NCBI RefSeq assembly: GCF_007971225.1
Contig: NZ_CP042435.1
Location: 2,793,501-2,857,500 of the forward strand
Length of the DNA stretch: 64,000 bases
Direction of reading: 5' to 3'
Origin: Panacibacter ginsenosidivorans
GTDB taxonomy: Bacteria; Bacteroidota; Bacteroidia; Chitinophagales; Chitinophagaceae
Position 1 is the stretch's first letter. The number at the start of each line of letters is the position of its first letter. Position numbers and translations under genes: made by a program. Positions 18,030 through 27,587 of the stretch are shown in pieces. The notes beneath the pieces are model-generated. The model was not told the origin of the DNA. It did not search any database and saw only the letters and a program-made list of their open reading frames with translations.

Positions 18030-18194
18030 GTTGTGTCACTCACTTGTACTGTTGGAATAATAAGGAACAGTTGCCGGAAGAAATGAAATGAATTTTTGTT
18101 TGCCGGGAATGAATTTTTTATTTACTCAAACAAAGTTTGGATACACACACAAGAGCTGAGTAGATAATCAAAGTGTACAACTGTGCGACGCAAC
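18030..18194. repeat. Inverted pair of intergenic repeat cores (subtype 2 then subtype 1)
   Basis: A perfect subtype 2 core at 18030-18049 (plus) faces a subtype 1 core with two changes at 18175-18194 (minus). It fills the gap between the convergent purN gene and the 732-aa gene. Core starts lie 49 and 64 bp from the two stop codons. Confidence 0.85.
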
Positions 18195-18257
18195 GGAAGC
18201 TTCATTATTGATCTACAGACAGGGTCCAAAAAATAATACCACTATTAAAGGCAATAT

Positions 18258-20456
18258 CTATTTTTTTACCTGACCTGCTTCAATTGCATTTTTTTCCTGC
18301 AATTTTTTGTATGCCATGATAAATAATGCGCCGAGGTTTTTATGGGGCGGCACATAATCGTCGAAGAGTTCATTCTTTGCGAGTGTTTTGGAGAGACTTG
18401 CCCAAAGCTGCGGCCAGTTAAGATCTTTACCCTGGCGAACCGATTCGAGAATTAAGCTGATCATGGGGCCGTTTACCAAACCACTACCGGTTTGTTTGGA
18501 AGCTACGATCTGTGCTGCCGGGCAAATCTTTAAGATTTTATCCAGATTCTGGTAAGCACCACAACTACCAAGCAACACTACTTTGGCGGATGATGCAAGC
18601 TGATCGATGGTGGAAGGCAACCAATAACTATGCCCACGGTGTATAACAATTGTAGGGCTTATGTCTTTATTAAAAAGATAATCGTTAAGATCTGACTGTG
18701 CTTTTGCATCAAGGCTTTTGCTTTCATCAAGAGGTTTGTTTGCATATATAATAACAGGCACCCCTTTGGTAGAAGATACTGTAACCCACTCTTCGCTATT
18801 GGTAATTTTCCAATTGGCTTTACTAAAACTGTTCAGGAAACTGCTGAATACGGATTTCCCGTCTTTATCGCCATAAAAGAATTGCTGCACAATAATTTTA
18901 CCTGAGGCATCCTGCAAACTTTTATTTGGCATAAAGTAAACAGGTGGTATACCCAGTACTTCTGATACATTGATATTGTTGGAAGAATCCATAGAAAGAA
19001 ACAATGTATTAAGGATGCTGTAAATATCTTTTCGTTTTTCGTTATTTGTTTGCACGGCCTGCTGAATGTTCCATTGCACCTGATTAAGTATAAGGTTACG
19101 AACAGCAGGATCATTTATGCTTGCGTAGGAATTAGCAACGTCAACAGCATCTTCAAGACTTTCCGTATTATGAAGATTATTTACAAAAGCTTTCATGAGC
19201 AGTTGCGCATTGTTGTTGTCCATACGCTTTAAAAAATCATCGAGCGTATTATAGTTAGAAGCAATTTTTATCCATTTTTTAAAATGATCAAAGCGCACAC
19301 TCATCAGCAATGAATCAGACTTAGGACTTTTCATGCGCTGCCAGATCCTGGGATACACGCCTTTTACATAGCTTGATGTATAGATGATTTCTTCACCTTC
19401 AACGGCCATGTAATATAATTCTTCGGGGGTAAAAGGTTCAAGTATCTTAAATCTTACACGTTCATCGTTTACATCATGGAGCCCGTTAATGGTATTAATA
19501 AAAGGATCTGCAGCTTTTTTTTGTATTTTAATACGCAGGCTCTGTGCTGCCATTGGCGTGTCTCTTCTGCGTACCATATCAGCATAATCAATGGCTGTTT
19601 GCACCAGCAGTTTATAGTACTTTACGTCATCATCCATTACAGCAGACACATTCTCGAAACTAAGTTTACCTCTGTAAAGATTATCCAGGAAAGGAAAGAG
19701 TTGCCTGCCTGATTTTAACTGCGCCATACGACTGATGATGCGTACTAATGAATCAGGATTGTTGCGAATCTTTGATGCCAGCAGGTTTGAAGCAGCTGCG
19801 TAAGTATACAAACTTTCAGGATCGCGTTTGGCTATTTGCGCCACAAGACTATCTGTAAATGGAAGCAACGGGTTTTGGCTTAACAATGGCAAGGCCTTAT
19901 TCCTGTACTTATCGCAATACTTTAGCAGCACCATGTTATATGAGCGTTCAAAACCAGTATTCTGACTAAATGCTATTGTATGCAATAAAAGATTTCCGGT
20001 TTCATAAGGATATTTATAAATATTATTTTCAATAGACTCGCCCTCTCTTTCAAGTGGCATACATTCTTTGTATGCATCTAGAATATCCGGAAGCGTAGCA
20101 TATTTAACAGAGTCCATTCGGCAACCAAACATATAACCGTTAAGCAGTTCTGTAAGTCCACGAAGAAATTTTATTTTCCCATTATTATCAAGTAATGAAT
20201 CTGATTCTATGCCGGCACTTAATTTATCTACTCCGTCAGTAATTGTAATGGTCAGTTCATTGTTTAGGCCATTATTAGGGGTTACAGTAAAAAGACTATC
20301 TGCTTTTCCGTCCATTGCCAGTAACTTGTGCTGGGCAGCGTCTAAAGCTTCGTGAAAATATAAACGGGAAAGCGGAATATTAGTATCTGCAGAGGGTTGT
20401 GCTTTTACTGAATAAAACAGAACGAGTAATGCTATTAGTATAAAATTTCTTTTCAT
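18258..20456 (-). CDS. Secreted protein of unknown function with a C-terminal His/Cys dyad
   Basis: This 732-residue protein starts with a signal peptide (RNFILIALLVLFYSVKAQ). I do not recognise the whole family. Residues 20-570 look helical and have no motif I can name. Near the C-terminus, IVIHRGHSYWLP (His609) is followed 23 residues later by VVLLGSCGAY (Cys632), with hydrophobic beta strands before each. This His-Gly/Ser-Cys arrangement resembles the catalytic dyad of clan CD (caspase/gingipain-like) peptidases and CHAT domains. Peptidase activity is an inference. It stands alone, convergent with purN and divergent from the response regulator, with a good promoter candidate upstream. Confidence 0.6.
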   Translation of the reverse strand: MKRNFILIALLVLFYSVKAQPSADTNIPLSRLYFHEALDAAQHKLLAMDGKADSLFTVTPNNGLNNELTITITDGVDKLSAGIESDSLLDNNGKIKFLRGLTELLNGYMFGCRMDSVKYATLPDILDAYKECMPLEREGESIENNIYKYPYETGNLLLHTIAFSQNTGFERSYNMVLLKYCDKYRNKALPLLSQNPLLPFTDSLVAQIAKRDPESLYTYAAASNLLASKIRNNPDSLVRIISRMAQLKSGRQLFPFLDNLYRGKLSFENVSAVMDDDVKYYKLLVQTAIDYADMVRRRDTPMAAQSLRIKIQKKAADPFINTINGLHDVNDERVRFKILEPFTPEELYYMAVEGEEIIYTSSYVKGVYPRIWQRMKSPKSDSLLMSVRFDHFKKWIKIASNYNTLDDFLKRMDNNNAQLLMKAFVNNLHNTESLEDAVDVANSYASINDPAVRNLILNQVQWNIQQAVQTNNEKRKDIYSILNTLFLSMDSSNNINVSEVLGIPPVYFMPNKSLQDASGKIIVQQFFYGDKDGKSVFSSFLNSFSKANWKITNSEEWVTVSSTKGVPVIIYANKPLDESKSLDAKAQSDLNDYLFNKDISPTIVIHRGHSYWLPSTIDQLASSAKVVLLGSCGAYQNLDKILKICPAAQIVASKQTGSGLVNGPMISLILESVRQGKDLNWPQLWASLSKTLAKNELFDDYVPPHKNLGALFIMAYKKLQEKNAIEAGQVKK

Positions 20457-20494
20457 TAGTAATTGTAGTGCTTCTCAATATGTACTTATCCCTG

Positions 20495-20523
20495 CAAATT
20501 TAGCTATAGTTTTCGCTTAACAA
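20495..20523 (-). promoter_or_regulatory. Candidate promoter for the 732-aa secreted protein
   Basis: On the minus strand, TTG (at 20523-20521) and TAAATTTG (20502-20495) are separated by 18 bp, close to the Bacteroidota -33/-7 arrangement. The start codon follows 38 bp later. Confidence 0.5.
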
Positions 20524-20588
20524 TAAGATAATGCTTTATCCGTGCCAGAATGATTTTGTAAAATTATTTTTGTGTAAAGGAATTGTTA

Positions 20589-21269
20589 ATGGAAACCAAG
20601 GCAAAGAAAGTTTTGATAGCAGATGATGAAAAGGATATACTGGAAATAATCAGTTATAACCTTTCAGGTGAAGGATACGAGATCTATACCGCAAAAGATG
20701 GTAATGAAGCGCTTGATATGGCCAGGAAAATACATCCTGATCTTATTATCCTTGACATAATGATGCCCTATAAAACAGGTATCGAAGTTTGCCAGATATT
20801 AAGAAGCGATGAGCAGTTCAGAGAAACGCTTATTATTTTCCTCACTGCACTAAGCGATGAAACATCCCATATAAAAGGACTGGAATCAGGTGGTGACGAC
20901 TACGTAAGTAAACCAATAAGCCCTAAAATTTTGGTAAGTCGCGTAAATGCACTCTTTCGAAGAATACACAAAGACACAGAAGAAAAAGCAATAACGATTG
21001 GCAATCTAATCATTGATCCTGTAAAGTTTATAGTTACACTAAAAGGCAAAGACATTATTCTTGCCAAAAAGGAATTTGAGTTACTTTATTTATTGGCATC
21101 CAAACCAGGACGTGTATTCCTTCGCAATGAAATATTGAGTCAGGTATGGGGGCAGGAAGTAATTGTTGGCGATAGAACCATCGATGTACATATACGCAAA
21201 ATAAGGCAGAAGCTCAACCTTGATTGTATCACTACGGTAAAAGGCGTGGGATATAAATTCAACCTTTAG
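20589..21269 (+). CDS. OmpR/PhoB-family response regulator
   Basis: The ATG at 20589 is preferred over an in-frame TTG two codons earlier because AAAGGA at 20576-20581 gives a 7-base spacing. The 226-residue protein has a receiver domain with the acidic pair in IADDEKD, phospho-acceptor Asp56 in LIILDIMMP and Lys108 in YVSKPI. The C-terminal winged helix is of the OmpR type (EFELLYLLASKPGRVFLRNEIL, VGDRTIDVHIRKIRQKL, GVGYKFNL). It pairs with the histidine kinase that begins 63 bp downstream. The similarity is to PhoB-like regulators, but the target genes cannot be read from this window. Confidence 0.92.
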   Translation: METKAKKVLIADDEKDILEIISYNLSGEGYEIYTAKDGNEALDMARKIHPDLIILDIMMPYKTGIEVCQILRSDEQFRETLIIFLTALSDETSHIKGLESGGDDYVSKPISPKILVSRVNALFRRIHKDTEEKAITIGNLIIDPVKFIVTLKGKDIILAKKEFELLYLLASKPGRVFLRNEILSQVWGQEVIVGDRTIDVHIRKIRQKLNLDCITTVKGVGYKFNL

Positions 21270-21332
21270 TGTTCAATACTTTTCAACGTCCATTTATGGG
21301 TTAACTGAATTCAACTAAATTGCGGTACCTGT

Positions 21333-22388
21333 ATGGCAACGTTTAAAACAAAAAATCTTTCACCGGTTAACTTATCGCTTTTTACAGCGATGGTGCTCTC
21401 GATACCTGTAAGCATCGCTTTTTATATTGTCAGCAAAAATGTTTATGCCGGAATTGTTGCTTTGGCTGTAACACTTTTAGGTAATTATCTGCTGATACGT
21501 TTTGTACTCGAGTCTTTTATATACCGCAAAATCAAACTTATTTACAAATTTATTTACCAGACAAAAGCCAGTAAAAAAGAGGAAATGTATTATAAATACA
21601 TTCTACCCAACAAAAGCATAGACGAGGTAAGAGAAGATGTAGAAGAATGGGCACAACAAAAGAAAACAGAGATAGAAACCTTGCGCAGCAATGAGAGTTT
21701 CCGTAAAGAATTTCTGCAAAATCTTTCGCATGAATTTAAAACACCCATCTTTAGTATACAGGGCTATGTAGATACACTATTAAACGGAGCCCTTGAAAAT
21801 CCTGCCGTGAACAGGAAATTTTTGGAGAACACATATAAGAATGTTGAAAGAATGGTAAATCTTGTAAGTGATCTTGATGAGATAACAAAGCTTGAAAGCG
21901 GTGAGCAACCATTGTATAAAGAAAATTTTATCATCCAGGATCTGATAAAATATGTATTCGAAACCCTTTCTCTAAAAATGGTGGAGCGTAATATAAAAGC
22001 CGGCATAAAAAAAGGATGTGAACAACCGGTATTTGTTTTTGCCGATAAAGAAAAGATAGGCCGGGTGTTAACCAATCTTGTTGAGAATGCCGTTAAATAC
22101 GGAAGCCATGGTGGCAACATCGTTGCCAGTGTATACAACACAGACGATCGTCATGTGCTTATTGAAATAAGTGACGATGGCATTGGCATTTCCGAAGAAC
22201 ATTTGCCCCGCATCTTTGAACGTTTCTATCGTACAGATACAGGCCGCAGCAGAAATGTAGGCGGTACGGGCCTGGGACTTTCCATTTGCAAACATATCAT
22301 CGAAGCGCATGGGCAAACCATCCATGTACGCAGCAAACCAGATGTAGGAACTACCATTGGCTTTACACTCGAAGCAAGGAAAATGTAA
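21333..22388 (+). CDS. Sensor histidine kinase (PhoR-like)
   Basis: This 351-residue membrane kinase has two N-terminal membrane helices (about residues 13-33 and 38-58) with only a very short loop between them, so it has no sizeable extracellular sensor. The HisKA box LQNLSHEFKTPIFSIQGYVD carries His133. The ATPase domain shows the N box (TNLVENAVKYG), G1 box (ISDDGIGIS), F box (IFERFYRTD) and G2 box (GGTGLGLSICKHI). It forms a two-component system with the upstream response regulator and is probably cotranscribed. The lack of a sensor domain suggests it responds to a membrane or partner-protein signal. Confidence 0.92.
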   Translation: MATFKTKNLSPVNLSLFTAMVLSIPVSIAFYIVSKNVYAGIVALAVTLLGNYLLIRFVLESFIYRKIKLIYKFIYQTKASKKEEMYYKYILPNKSIDEVREDVEEWAQQKKTEIETLRSNESFRKEFLQNLSHEFKTPIFSIQGYVDTLLNGALENPAVNRKFLENTYKNVERMVNLVSDLDEITKLESGEQPLYKENFIIQDLIKYVFETLSLKMVERNIKAGIKKGCEQPVFVFADKEKIGRVLTNLVENAVKYGSHGGNIVASVYNTDDRHVLIEISDDGIGISEEHLPRIFERFYRTDTGRSRNVGGTGLGLSICKHIIEAHGQTIHVRSKPDVGTTIGFTLEARKM

Positions 22389-22427
22389 TTTTTTATGATA
22401 CCAGCTTTTATACCTTGTAGCATCTTT

Positions 22428-22527
22428 GTTGCGTCGCATTACGTTCATCACCTGTACTAATATTCAGCTTTTATTTAACGGATACTAATGTTGCCATATT
22501 TGCTACAGTACAAGAGTGCGACGCAAC
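22428..22527. repeat. Inverted pair of intergenic repeat cores (both subtype 1-like)
   Basis: The plus-oriented copy at 22428 reads GTTGCGTCGCATTACGTTCA, the same tail variant as at 10927. The minus-oriented copy at 22508-22527 is a perfect subtype 1 core. They lie between the convergent histidine kinase and pdhC genes. Confidence 0.8.
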
Positions 22528-22564
22528 AACTGCTGCTCAAAGAACAGCAAGCTTAGTTCATAAA

Positions 22565-22595
22565 AATAAAAAAGTGAGCAGTTAACTCACCTTTT
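22565..22595 (-). terminator. Terminator after pyruvate dehydrogenase E2
   Basis: On the minus strand a GGTGAG...CTCAC stem with a 7-base loop is followed by six Ts and a T-rich tail, 22 bp after the pdhC stop. Confidence 0.65.
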
Positions 22596-22616
22596 ATATT
22601 CAACTCAATTTCACTT

Positions 22617-24278
22617 TTAGATCATCATTCTCAAAGGCTCTTCCAGCAAGCTTTTCAGCGTTTGCAGGAATGCCGATCCTGTTGCGCCATCTACCACGCG
22701 GTGGTCGCAGCTCAGGGTCACTTTCATCACATTACCCGGAACGATTGCACCATTCTTAACCACAGGTTCCTGTGATATTCCACCTACCGCAAGAATACAT
22801 GCATCCGGCGGATTGATGATGGCAGTGAACTGGTCAATACCAAACATACCGAGATTAGAGATAGTAAATGTGCTGCCTTCCCAATCTGCAGGCTGCAGCT
22901 TTTTATCTTTTGCTTTTTGTGCGTAGTCTTTTACTTCGGCGGCAATCTGGCTCAAAGATTTTGTGTCTGCAAATCTTATTACAGGAACCAGCAAGCCTTC
23001 ATCAACAGCAACTGCAACACCAATATTTACATGATAATTGGTTCTTATTTTATCCCCTAACCAGCTGCTGTTTACTTTTGGATGCTGCTTTAACGCAACA
23101 GCTACAGCCTTCAGCACAAGATCATTAAAACTGATCTTCACTTTGCTCATTTCATTAAGCTTACCACGGGCAGCCACACATGCATCCATATCAATACTCA
23201 TGGTAAGATAGAAGTGCGGCGCAGTAAATAAGCTTTCGCTTAAACGACGGGCAATGGTCTTGCGCATTTGAGAAACCGGTGTCTCCACAAAATTTTCCTG
23301 GCCCGCCGGTACAGATGGTGCGGCTGGCGCAGCAGCTTTTGCTGCCGGAGCGGCGGCTGCAGGTGCAGCAGATGGTGTAAAGCTGTCTACATCACTTTTA
23401 GTGATCCTTCCATTATCGCCACTGCCTTTCACATATTTAAGGTCTATGCCTTTTTCTGATGCAATCTTTTTGGCAAGTGGCGAAGCAAATATTCTTCCTT
23501 CATTTACCACTTGTTGTTCTGCAGCGGGTGCTGATGAAGCTGCCGCAGCAGGTGAAGCTGTTTCAATTTTTGGCGCAGCTTCGGTTTTAGCAGCAGGTGC
23601 AGCAGTACCGCCACCGTTCTTCAAAGCATTCACAACACCATTCACATCAAAACCTTCTTTGCCAATAATGCAAAGTAAATCATTCACCTGTATCTTTTCT
23701 CCGGCTTTTGCACCCTGGTATAATAAGATACCTTCTTTATAACTTTCCAGTTCCATGGTGGCTTTATCTGTTTCAATATCAGCCAGCACTTCGCCTTTTT
23801 TTACAACATCTCCAACATTTTTATGCCAACCGGCTATTACGCCTTCGGTCATTGTATCGCTCAAACGCGGCATTAATACTACTTCTTCCATTGATGAAAC
23901 ATCAACAGCAGCAGTTTCTTTTTTGGGAGCAGCTTCTTCCTTTTTTGGTTCTTCTTTTTTTGGAGCTTCTTCAACTTTTGGCGCAGCAGCCCCATTTCCG
24001 CCACCTGCATGTTGTGCAACTAAAGCACTTACATCCTCACCGGCTTTACCAATGATTGCCAGCAGGTCATTTACCTGTAGTTTGCCACCTTTATCAGCGC
24101 CTACGTGCAGCAGCGTGCCTTCCTGGTAGCTTTCCAGTTCCATGGTAGCTTTATCCGTTTCTATTTCAGCTAAAAGATCACCTTTCTTAACTGCATCGCC
24201 TGGTTTTTTGTGCCATGCAGCAATTACACCTTCAGTCATGGTGTCGCTCAAACGGGGCATTAAAATCACTTCTGCCAT
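22617..24278 (-). CDS. pdhC: Dihydrolipoamide acetyltransferase, E2 of pyruvate dehydrogenase (two lipoyl domains)
   Basis: The start is the ATG of MAEVILMPRLSD at 24278; the frame is open 17 codons further but those are not conserved-looking. The 553-residue protein has two lipoyl domains (about residues 1-80 and 130-210), each with the lipoylated lysine in ETDKATMELESY. A peripheral subunit-binding domain follows at about 270-310 (ASPLAKKIASEKGIDL) and the catalytic domain ends in SCDHRVVDGATGSAFLQTL. Alanine/proline-rich linkers join them. It transfers acetyl groups to CoA. E1 and E3 genes are not in this window, so the complex is encoded at scattered sites. Confidence 0.93.
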   Translation of the reverse strand: MAEVILMPRLSDTMTEGVIAAWHKKPGDAVKKGDLLAEIETDKATMELESYQEGTLLHVGADKGGKLQVNDLLAIIGKAGEDVSALVAQHAGGGNGAAAPKVEEAPKKEEPKKEEAAPKKETAAVDVSSMEEVVLMPRLSDTMTEGVIAGWHKNVGDVVKKGEVLADIETDKATMELESYKEGILLYQGAKAGEKIQVNDLLCIIGKEGFDVNGVVNALKNGGGTAAPAAKTEAAPKIETASPAAAASSAPAAEQQVVNEGRIFASPLAKKIASEKGIDLKYVKGSGDNGRITKSDVDSFTPSAAPAAAAPAAKAAAPAAPSVPAGQENFVETPVSQMRKTIARRLSESLFTAPHFYLTMSIDMDACVAARGKLNEMSKVKISFNDLVLKAVAVALKQHPKVNSSWLGDKIRTNYHVNIGVAVAVDEGLLVPVIRFADTKSLSQIAAEVKDYAQKAKDKKLQPADWEGSTFTISNLGMFGIDQFTAIINPPDACILAVGGISQEPVVKNGAIVPGNVMKVTLSCDHRVVDGATGSAFLQTLKSLLEEPLRMMI

Positions 24279-24347
24279 TGGTATATATGATTTAAATATT
24301 CTTTTTTTGCTTTTTGTAACCGGCTGCAATGCTACTATTGTACTTCG

Positions 24348-24513
24348 GTTGTGTCACTCACTTATACTTAAGGAACGCTTTGCAGCAATTTTTTTCGAGC
24401 CGTGAAATTACAGTAAAATGCAATAGATACAAGTTAGTGTTCGGTTTTTTGTAAAGATGCATGCAACGGTTATTCGATATGCAATGGTATGCTGTACAAG
24501 AGTGCGACGCAAC
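24348..24513. repeat. Inverted pair of intergenic repeat cores (subtype 2 then subtype 1)
   Basis: A subtype 2 core with one change (24348-24367, plus) faces a perfect subtype 1 core (24494-24513, minus). The flanks are also inverted: AACCGGCTG near 24320 and GCCGGGTTC near 24537 mark the likely outer ends of the composite element. Confidence 0.88.
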
Positions 24514-24550
24514 AACAGATGCCCAAGGATGAAATGCCGGGTTCAAAAGA

Positions 24551-26368
24551 TTAATAATCAAGCTCCAGCCGCAATTTATCTTTTAACTCTTTAAGCAATG
24601 GATATTGCTCTGCTAATTTTTCGAAACGCTGGCGGCTGTTTAGCGAAAGATGCGCCGGCACTGCATCCTGTTCGCCCTCTTCAACCAAAACCTTGAAAGT
24701 TATGCTGCGGTTATTGAATGCCTGTTGAATAAAATCGGCCAGCAACATTTTCTCCTGCTCAATAAACCGTTGCTGCGTAAGCGCATTCACCGTTACGGTA
24801 AAAAAGTTGTCGGCTTCTATTTTTAGTTTGGCAAGTTTGAAAGTGTTGGCAGACGAGTGCTTTTGCTGCTCATCCATTTTTTTTGCGTACTGGTTCCAGT
24901 AATCGTTAAGCTTCTCAACGTTTAGCGCTTCTGCCTCTTTTATTTCTTCGATCAGGTATTGATCTCCGTATTTAGATTTTAAAGATTCCAGCAAACTTAC
25001 TTTACCACCTCCTGAAGGCTTTGCGTTTGTTGCGACAGCTTTTATTTGCTTCGAAGCAAGTGGTGGTTCCGGTTGTTTTATAACAGCCGTTTCAGTTTTT
25101 GGTAAAAACTTTTGTGCTTCGGGCCCTGCTTCCTGTATATATAATTTAGGTGCGGCTTTTGTTTCCTCTGCAGGTTTTACCTGTAAAGAGTTGATCGATT
25201 TTATTTTATAAGCTATGGGTGAATCAACCCGTTTTTTTTTAACAACACTACCATTATCCATAGAGAGCTCTATGGCCTGTTGCAGAAAGTTTAATTTAAT
25301 AAGCGCCATTTCAACATGCAGTCTTTTGTTGCGGGCCATTTTGTAGCTTATCTCGGCTTCGCTCAGAATATTTAAGGCGCTTATCAGAAAAGAAAGACCA
25401 GAAGTTTTAGCAACAGAAATATATTTATCCTGCATGCCTTCTACCACATCTAATAACGCTGCGGCTTTCGCATCTTTACACACAAGCAGGTTGCGGATGA
25501 ATTCAGCAAAACCATTCAGCACCATATCACCTTCGAAACCTTTTTTATTTATTTCGTCGTAGAGTAACATAGCGCCTGCAAGATCCTGCTGCAGAAGATT
25601 ATCAAGCAGTTTAAAATAATAATCATGATCAAGAATATTTAAATGCTCTAGTGTATTTTGATAAGTTACTTCACCATTTGTAAAACTTACAATCTTATCT
25701 AGAATACTTAGTGCATCACGCATGCAACCTTCACTCTTTTGCGCAATTACCTGTAATGCTCCTTTCTCTGCTTTTATCTCTTCTTTTTCTACGATCTCTT
25801 TTAAATGTTCAACTGTATCATTAGTAGTAATGCGTTTAAAATCGAAGATCTGGCAGCGTGATAAAATCGTTGGTAATATCTTGTGCTTCTCTGTTGTTGC
25901 CAATATGAAAATAGCATAAGGTGGAGGCTCTTCCAGCGTTTTCAAAAACGCGTTAAAGGCACTGGCACTCAGCATGTGTACCTCGTCTACTATATACACT
26001 TTGTATTTACCTGCCTGTGGTGCAAAACGCACTTGTTCTACCAATGCCCGTATATCATCAACAGAATTGTTTGATGCGGCATCGAGCTCATGAATATTTA
26101 AAGAAATACCATCATTAAAGCTTTTGCAGGAATGGCATTCATTGCATGCTTCTCCATCTGATTGCAGGTTTTCGCAGTTGATTGTTTTGGCAAGAATACG
26201 TGCACAGGTTGTTTTACCCACACCACGCGGACCACAAAACAGAAATGCATGCGCCAATTGATTATTCTTTATAGCATTCTTTAGCGTAGTGGTTATATGT
26301 GTCTGCCCAACCACTGTATCAAAAGTTTGCGGCCTGTATTTTCTTGCTGAAACAATAAACTTATCCAT
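24551..26368 (-). CDS. dnaX: DNA polymerase III subunit gamma/tau
   Basis: This 605-residue clamp-loader ATPase shows the Walker A motif GPRGVGKTTCARILAK (about residue 45), a zinc-binding cysteine cluster (CENLQSDGEACNECHSC), Walker B VYIVDEVHMLS and the SRC motif ILSRCQIF. The C-terminal part after about residue 370 is a variable tau-like tail with no recognised motif. It loads the beta clamp onto primed DNA and couples polymerase to helicase. No frameshift-type slippery run was identified for a separate gamma product. The gene stands alone, bracketed by repeat pairs on both sides. Confidence 0.95.
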   Translation of the reverse strand: MDKFIVSARKYRPQTFDTVVGQTHITTTLKNAIKNNQLAHAFLFCGPRGVGKTTCARILAKTINCENLQSDGEACNECHSCKSFNDGISLNIHELDAASNNSVDDIRALVEQVRFAPQAGKYKVYIVDEVHMLSASAFNAFLKTLEEPPPYAIFILATTEKHKILPTILSRCQIFDFKRITTNDTVEHLKEIVEKEEIKAEKGALQVIAQKSEGCMRDALSILDKIVSFTNGEVTYQNTLEHLNILDHDYYFKLLDNLLQQDLAGAMLLYDEINKKGFEGDMVLNGFAEFIRNLLVCKDAKAAALLDVVEGMQDKYISVAKTSGLSFLISALNILSEAEISYKMARNKRLHVEMALIKLNFLQQAIELSMDNGSVVKKKRVDSPIAYKIKSINSLQVKPAEETKAAPKLYIQEAGPEAQKFLPKTETAVIKQPEPPLASKQIKAVATNAKPSGGGKVSLLESLKSKYGDQYLIEEIKEAEALNVEKLNDYWNQYAKKMDEQQKHSSANTFKLAKLKIEADNFFTVTVNALTQQRFIEQEKMLLADFIQQAFNNRSITFKVLVEEGEQDAVPAHLSLNSRQRFEKLAEQYPLLKELKDKLRLELDY

Positions 26369-26480
26369 ACAGGTTGCAAGATAATAATGTTAAGCGTTTT
26401 GGATTTCCGGTTTTCGGTTAAGTTGTGCACATGGTTAAAGGATTTTTTTGAGCCGGTCTTTTGTAATACTATAAACTTTT

Positions 26481-26551
26481 GTTGCGTCGCACACTTTTGC
26501 GGTTTGTTCATTGCTCAACACAGTTTAGGAAGTACAAGTGAGTGACACAAC
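26481..26551. repeat. Close inverted pair of intergenic repeat cores between divergent genes
   Basis: A diverged subtype 1 core (26481-26500, plus) and a perfect subtype 2 core (26532-26551, minus) are only 31 bp apart. The pair lies in the 317-bp gap between divergently transcribed dnaX and uppS, so here it cannot serve as a terminator. The rest of this gap holds only a weak uppS promoter box. Confidence 0.85.
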
Positions 26552-26668
26552 AGGCGGAGCCATGAAAACCTACTACCTGCATCCAAAAAATACTTGCCAT
26601 TAGCAAGGGCTTAAACGGTAAGTAATAATTAAAATTCCCGCTTACTGTGCTTAACCAGTGTATTTTAT

Positions 26669-26676
26669 TAATTTTG
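26669..26676 (+). promoter_or_regulatory. Candidate -7 box for uppS
   Basis: TAATTTTG matches TAnnTTTG and lies 10 bp before the uppS start, implying a very short leader. No clear -33 box was found. Confidence 0.3.
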
Positions 26677-26686
26677 CCATCCTTTA

Positions 26687-27460
26687 ATGCACCAATGTAT
26701 GCAGGATCTTCTGGAAAAAATTGATAAAAGCAGGCTTCCACGTCACGTGGCCATTATAATGGATGGCAATGGACGGTGGGCTAAAGAAAAAGGCCAGGAC
26801 AGGTTGTACGGCCATTTTCATGGTGTGGAAAGTGTACGCAATATTGTGGAGGGTGCAGGTGAGCTAGGTATTGAATACCTTACATTGTATGCATTTAGTA
26901 CGGAAAACTGGGACAGGCCTGCATATGAAGTAACCGGTTTGATGGAATTACTTGTTGAAACGATCAAGAAAGAAGCTGCCGATCTGAAAAAAAATAAAAT
27001 AAAACTGCATGTGATCGGCGATATGAATATGCTTCCTGAAAATGCAAGAAAAGAGCTGGAAGAAGTATTGGAAGAAACAAAGGATAATGCCACCATGCAC
27101 CTGATAATGGCGCTTAGCTATAGCAGCCGTTGGGAATTGGTGAACGCTGTCAAGCAAATAGCATTTGATGTGCAGGCAGGTAAAGTTGACCCTGCTACCA
27201 TTAACCAGGATACTCTGCAAAGTTATCTTACCACCAGTGAGTTTCCCGATCCCGAGTTGATGATAAGAACAAGCGGCGAATACCGCATCAGTAATTTTTT
27301 ACTGTACCAGCTTGCTTATGCTGAATTGTATTTTACCAATGTACGATGGCCGGATTTCAGAAAGGAAAACCTTTATGAAGCCATTCTTGATTTTCAAAAC
27401 CGTGAACGGAGATTTGGCAAAACAAGCGACCAGCTAAGACCAGAACCGGTAACGCATTAA
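26687..27460 (+). CDS. uppS: Isoprenyl transferase (undecaprenyl diphosphate synthase)
   Basis: This 257-residue cis-prenyltransferase makes the C55 lipid carrier for peptidoglycan and other envelope polymers. The catalytic P-loop-like motif is IIMDGNGRWAKEKG. Further signatures are the TLYAFSTENWDRP segment and the C-terminal PDPELMIRTSGEYRISNFLLYQLAYAELYF. A start at the Met of MQDLLEKI (26699) is also possible. It begins the plus-strand envelope block uppS-bamA-ompH-ompH, an order common in Bacteroidota. Confidence 0.95.
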   Translation: MHQCMQDLLEKIDKSRLPRHVAIIMDGNGRWAKEKGQDRLYGHFHGVESVRNIVEGAGELGIEYLTLYAFSTENWDRPAYEVTGLMELLVETIKKEAADLKKNKIKLHVIGDMNMLPENARKELEEVLEETKDNATMHLIMALSYSSRWELVNAVKQIAFDVQAGKVDPATINQDTLQSYLTTSEFPDPELMIRTSGEYRISNFLLYQLAYAELYFTNVRWPDFRKENLYEAILDFQNRERRFGKTSDQLRPEPVTH

Positions 27461-27587
27461 ATTAAAATAAGCACTATTTGTTTTAACAAACAGTTTTGAC
27501 ACAATTCTGATTATTCCCTTTAATTTGCCCAACTTAAATTTAAGCAACTGCAGTAATCTTAAAACTAATTGCAGAAGCCTTTCAAAC

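Noticed and set aside
24551-26368. Programmed frameshift in dnaX making a separate gamma product
   Set aside because: I saw no slippery heptamer with a following hairpin in the coding sequence by eye. It cannot be excluded without a structured search.
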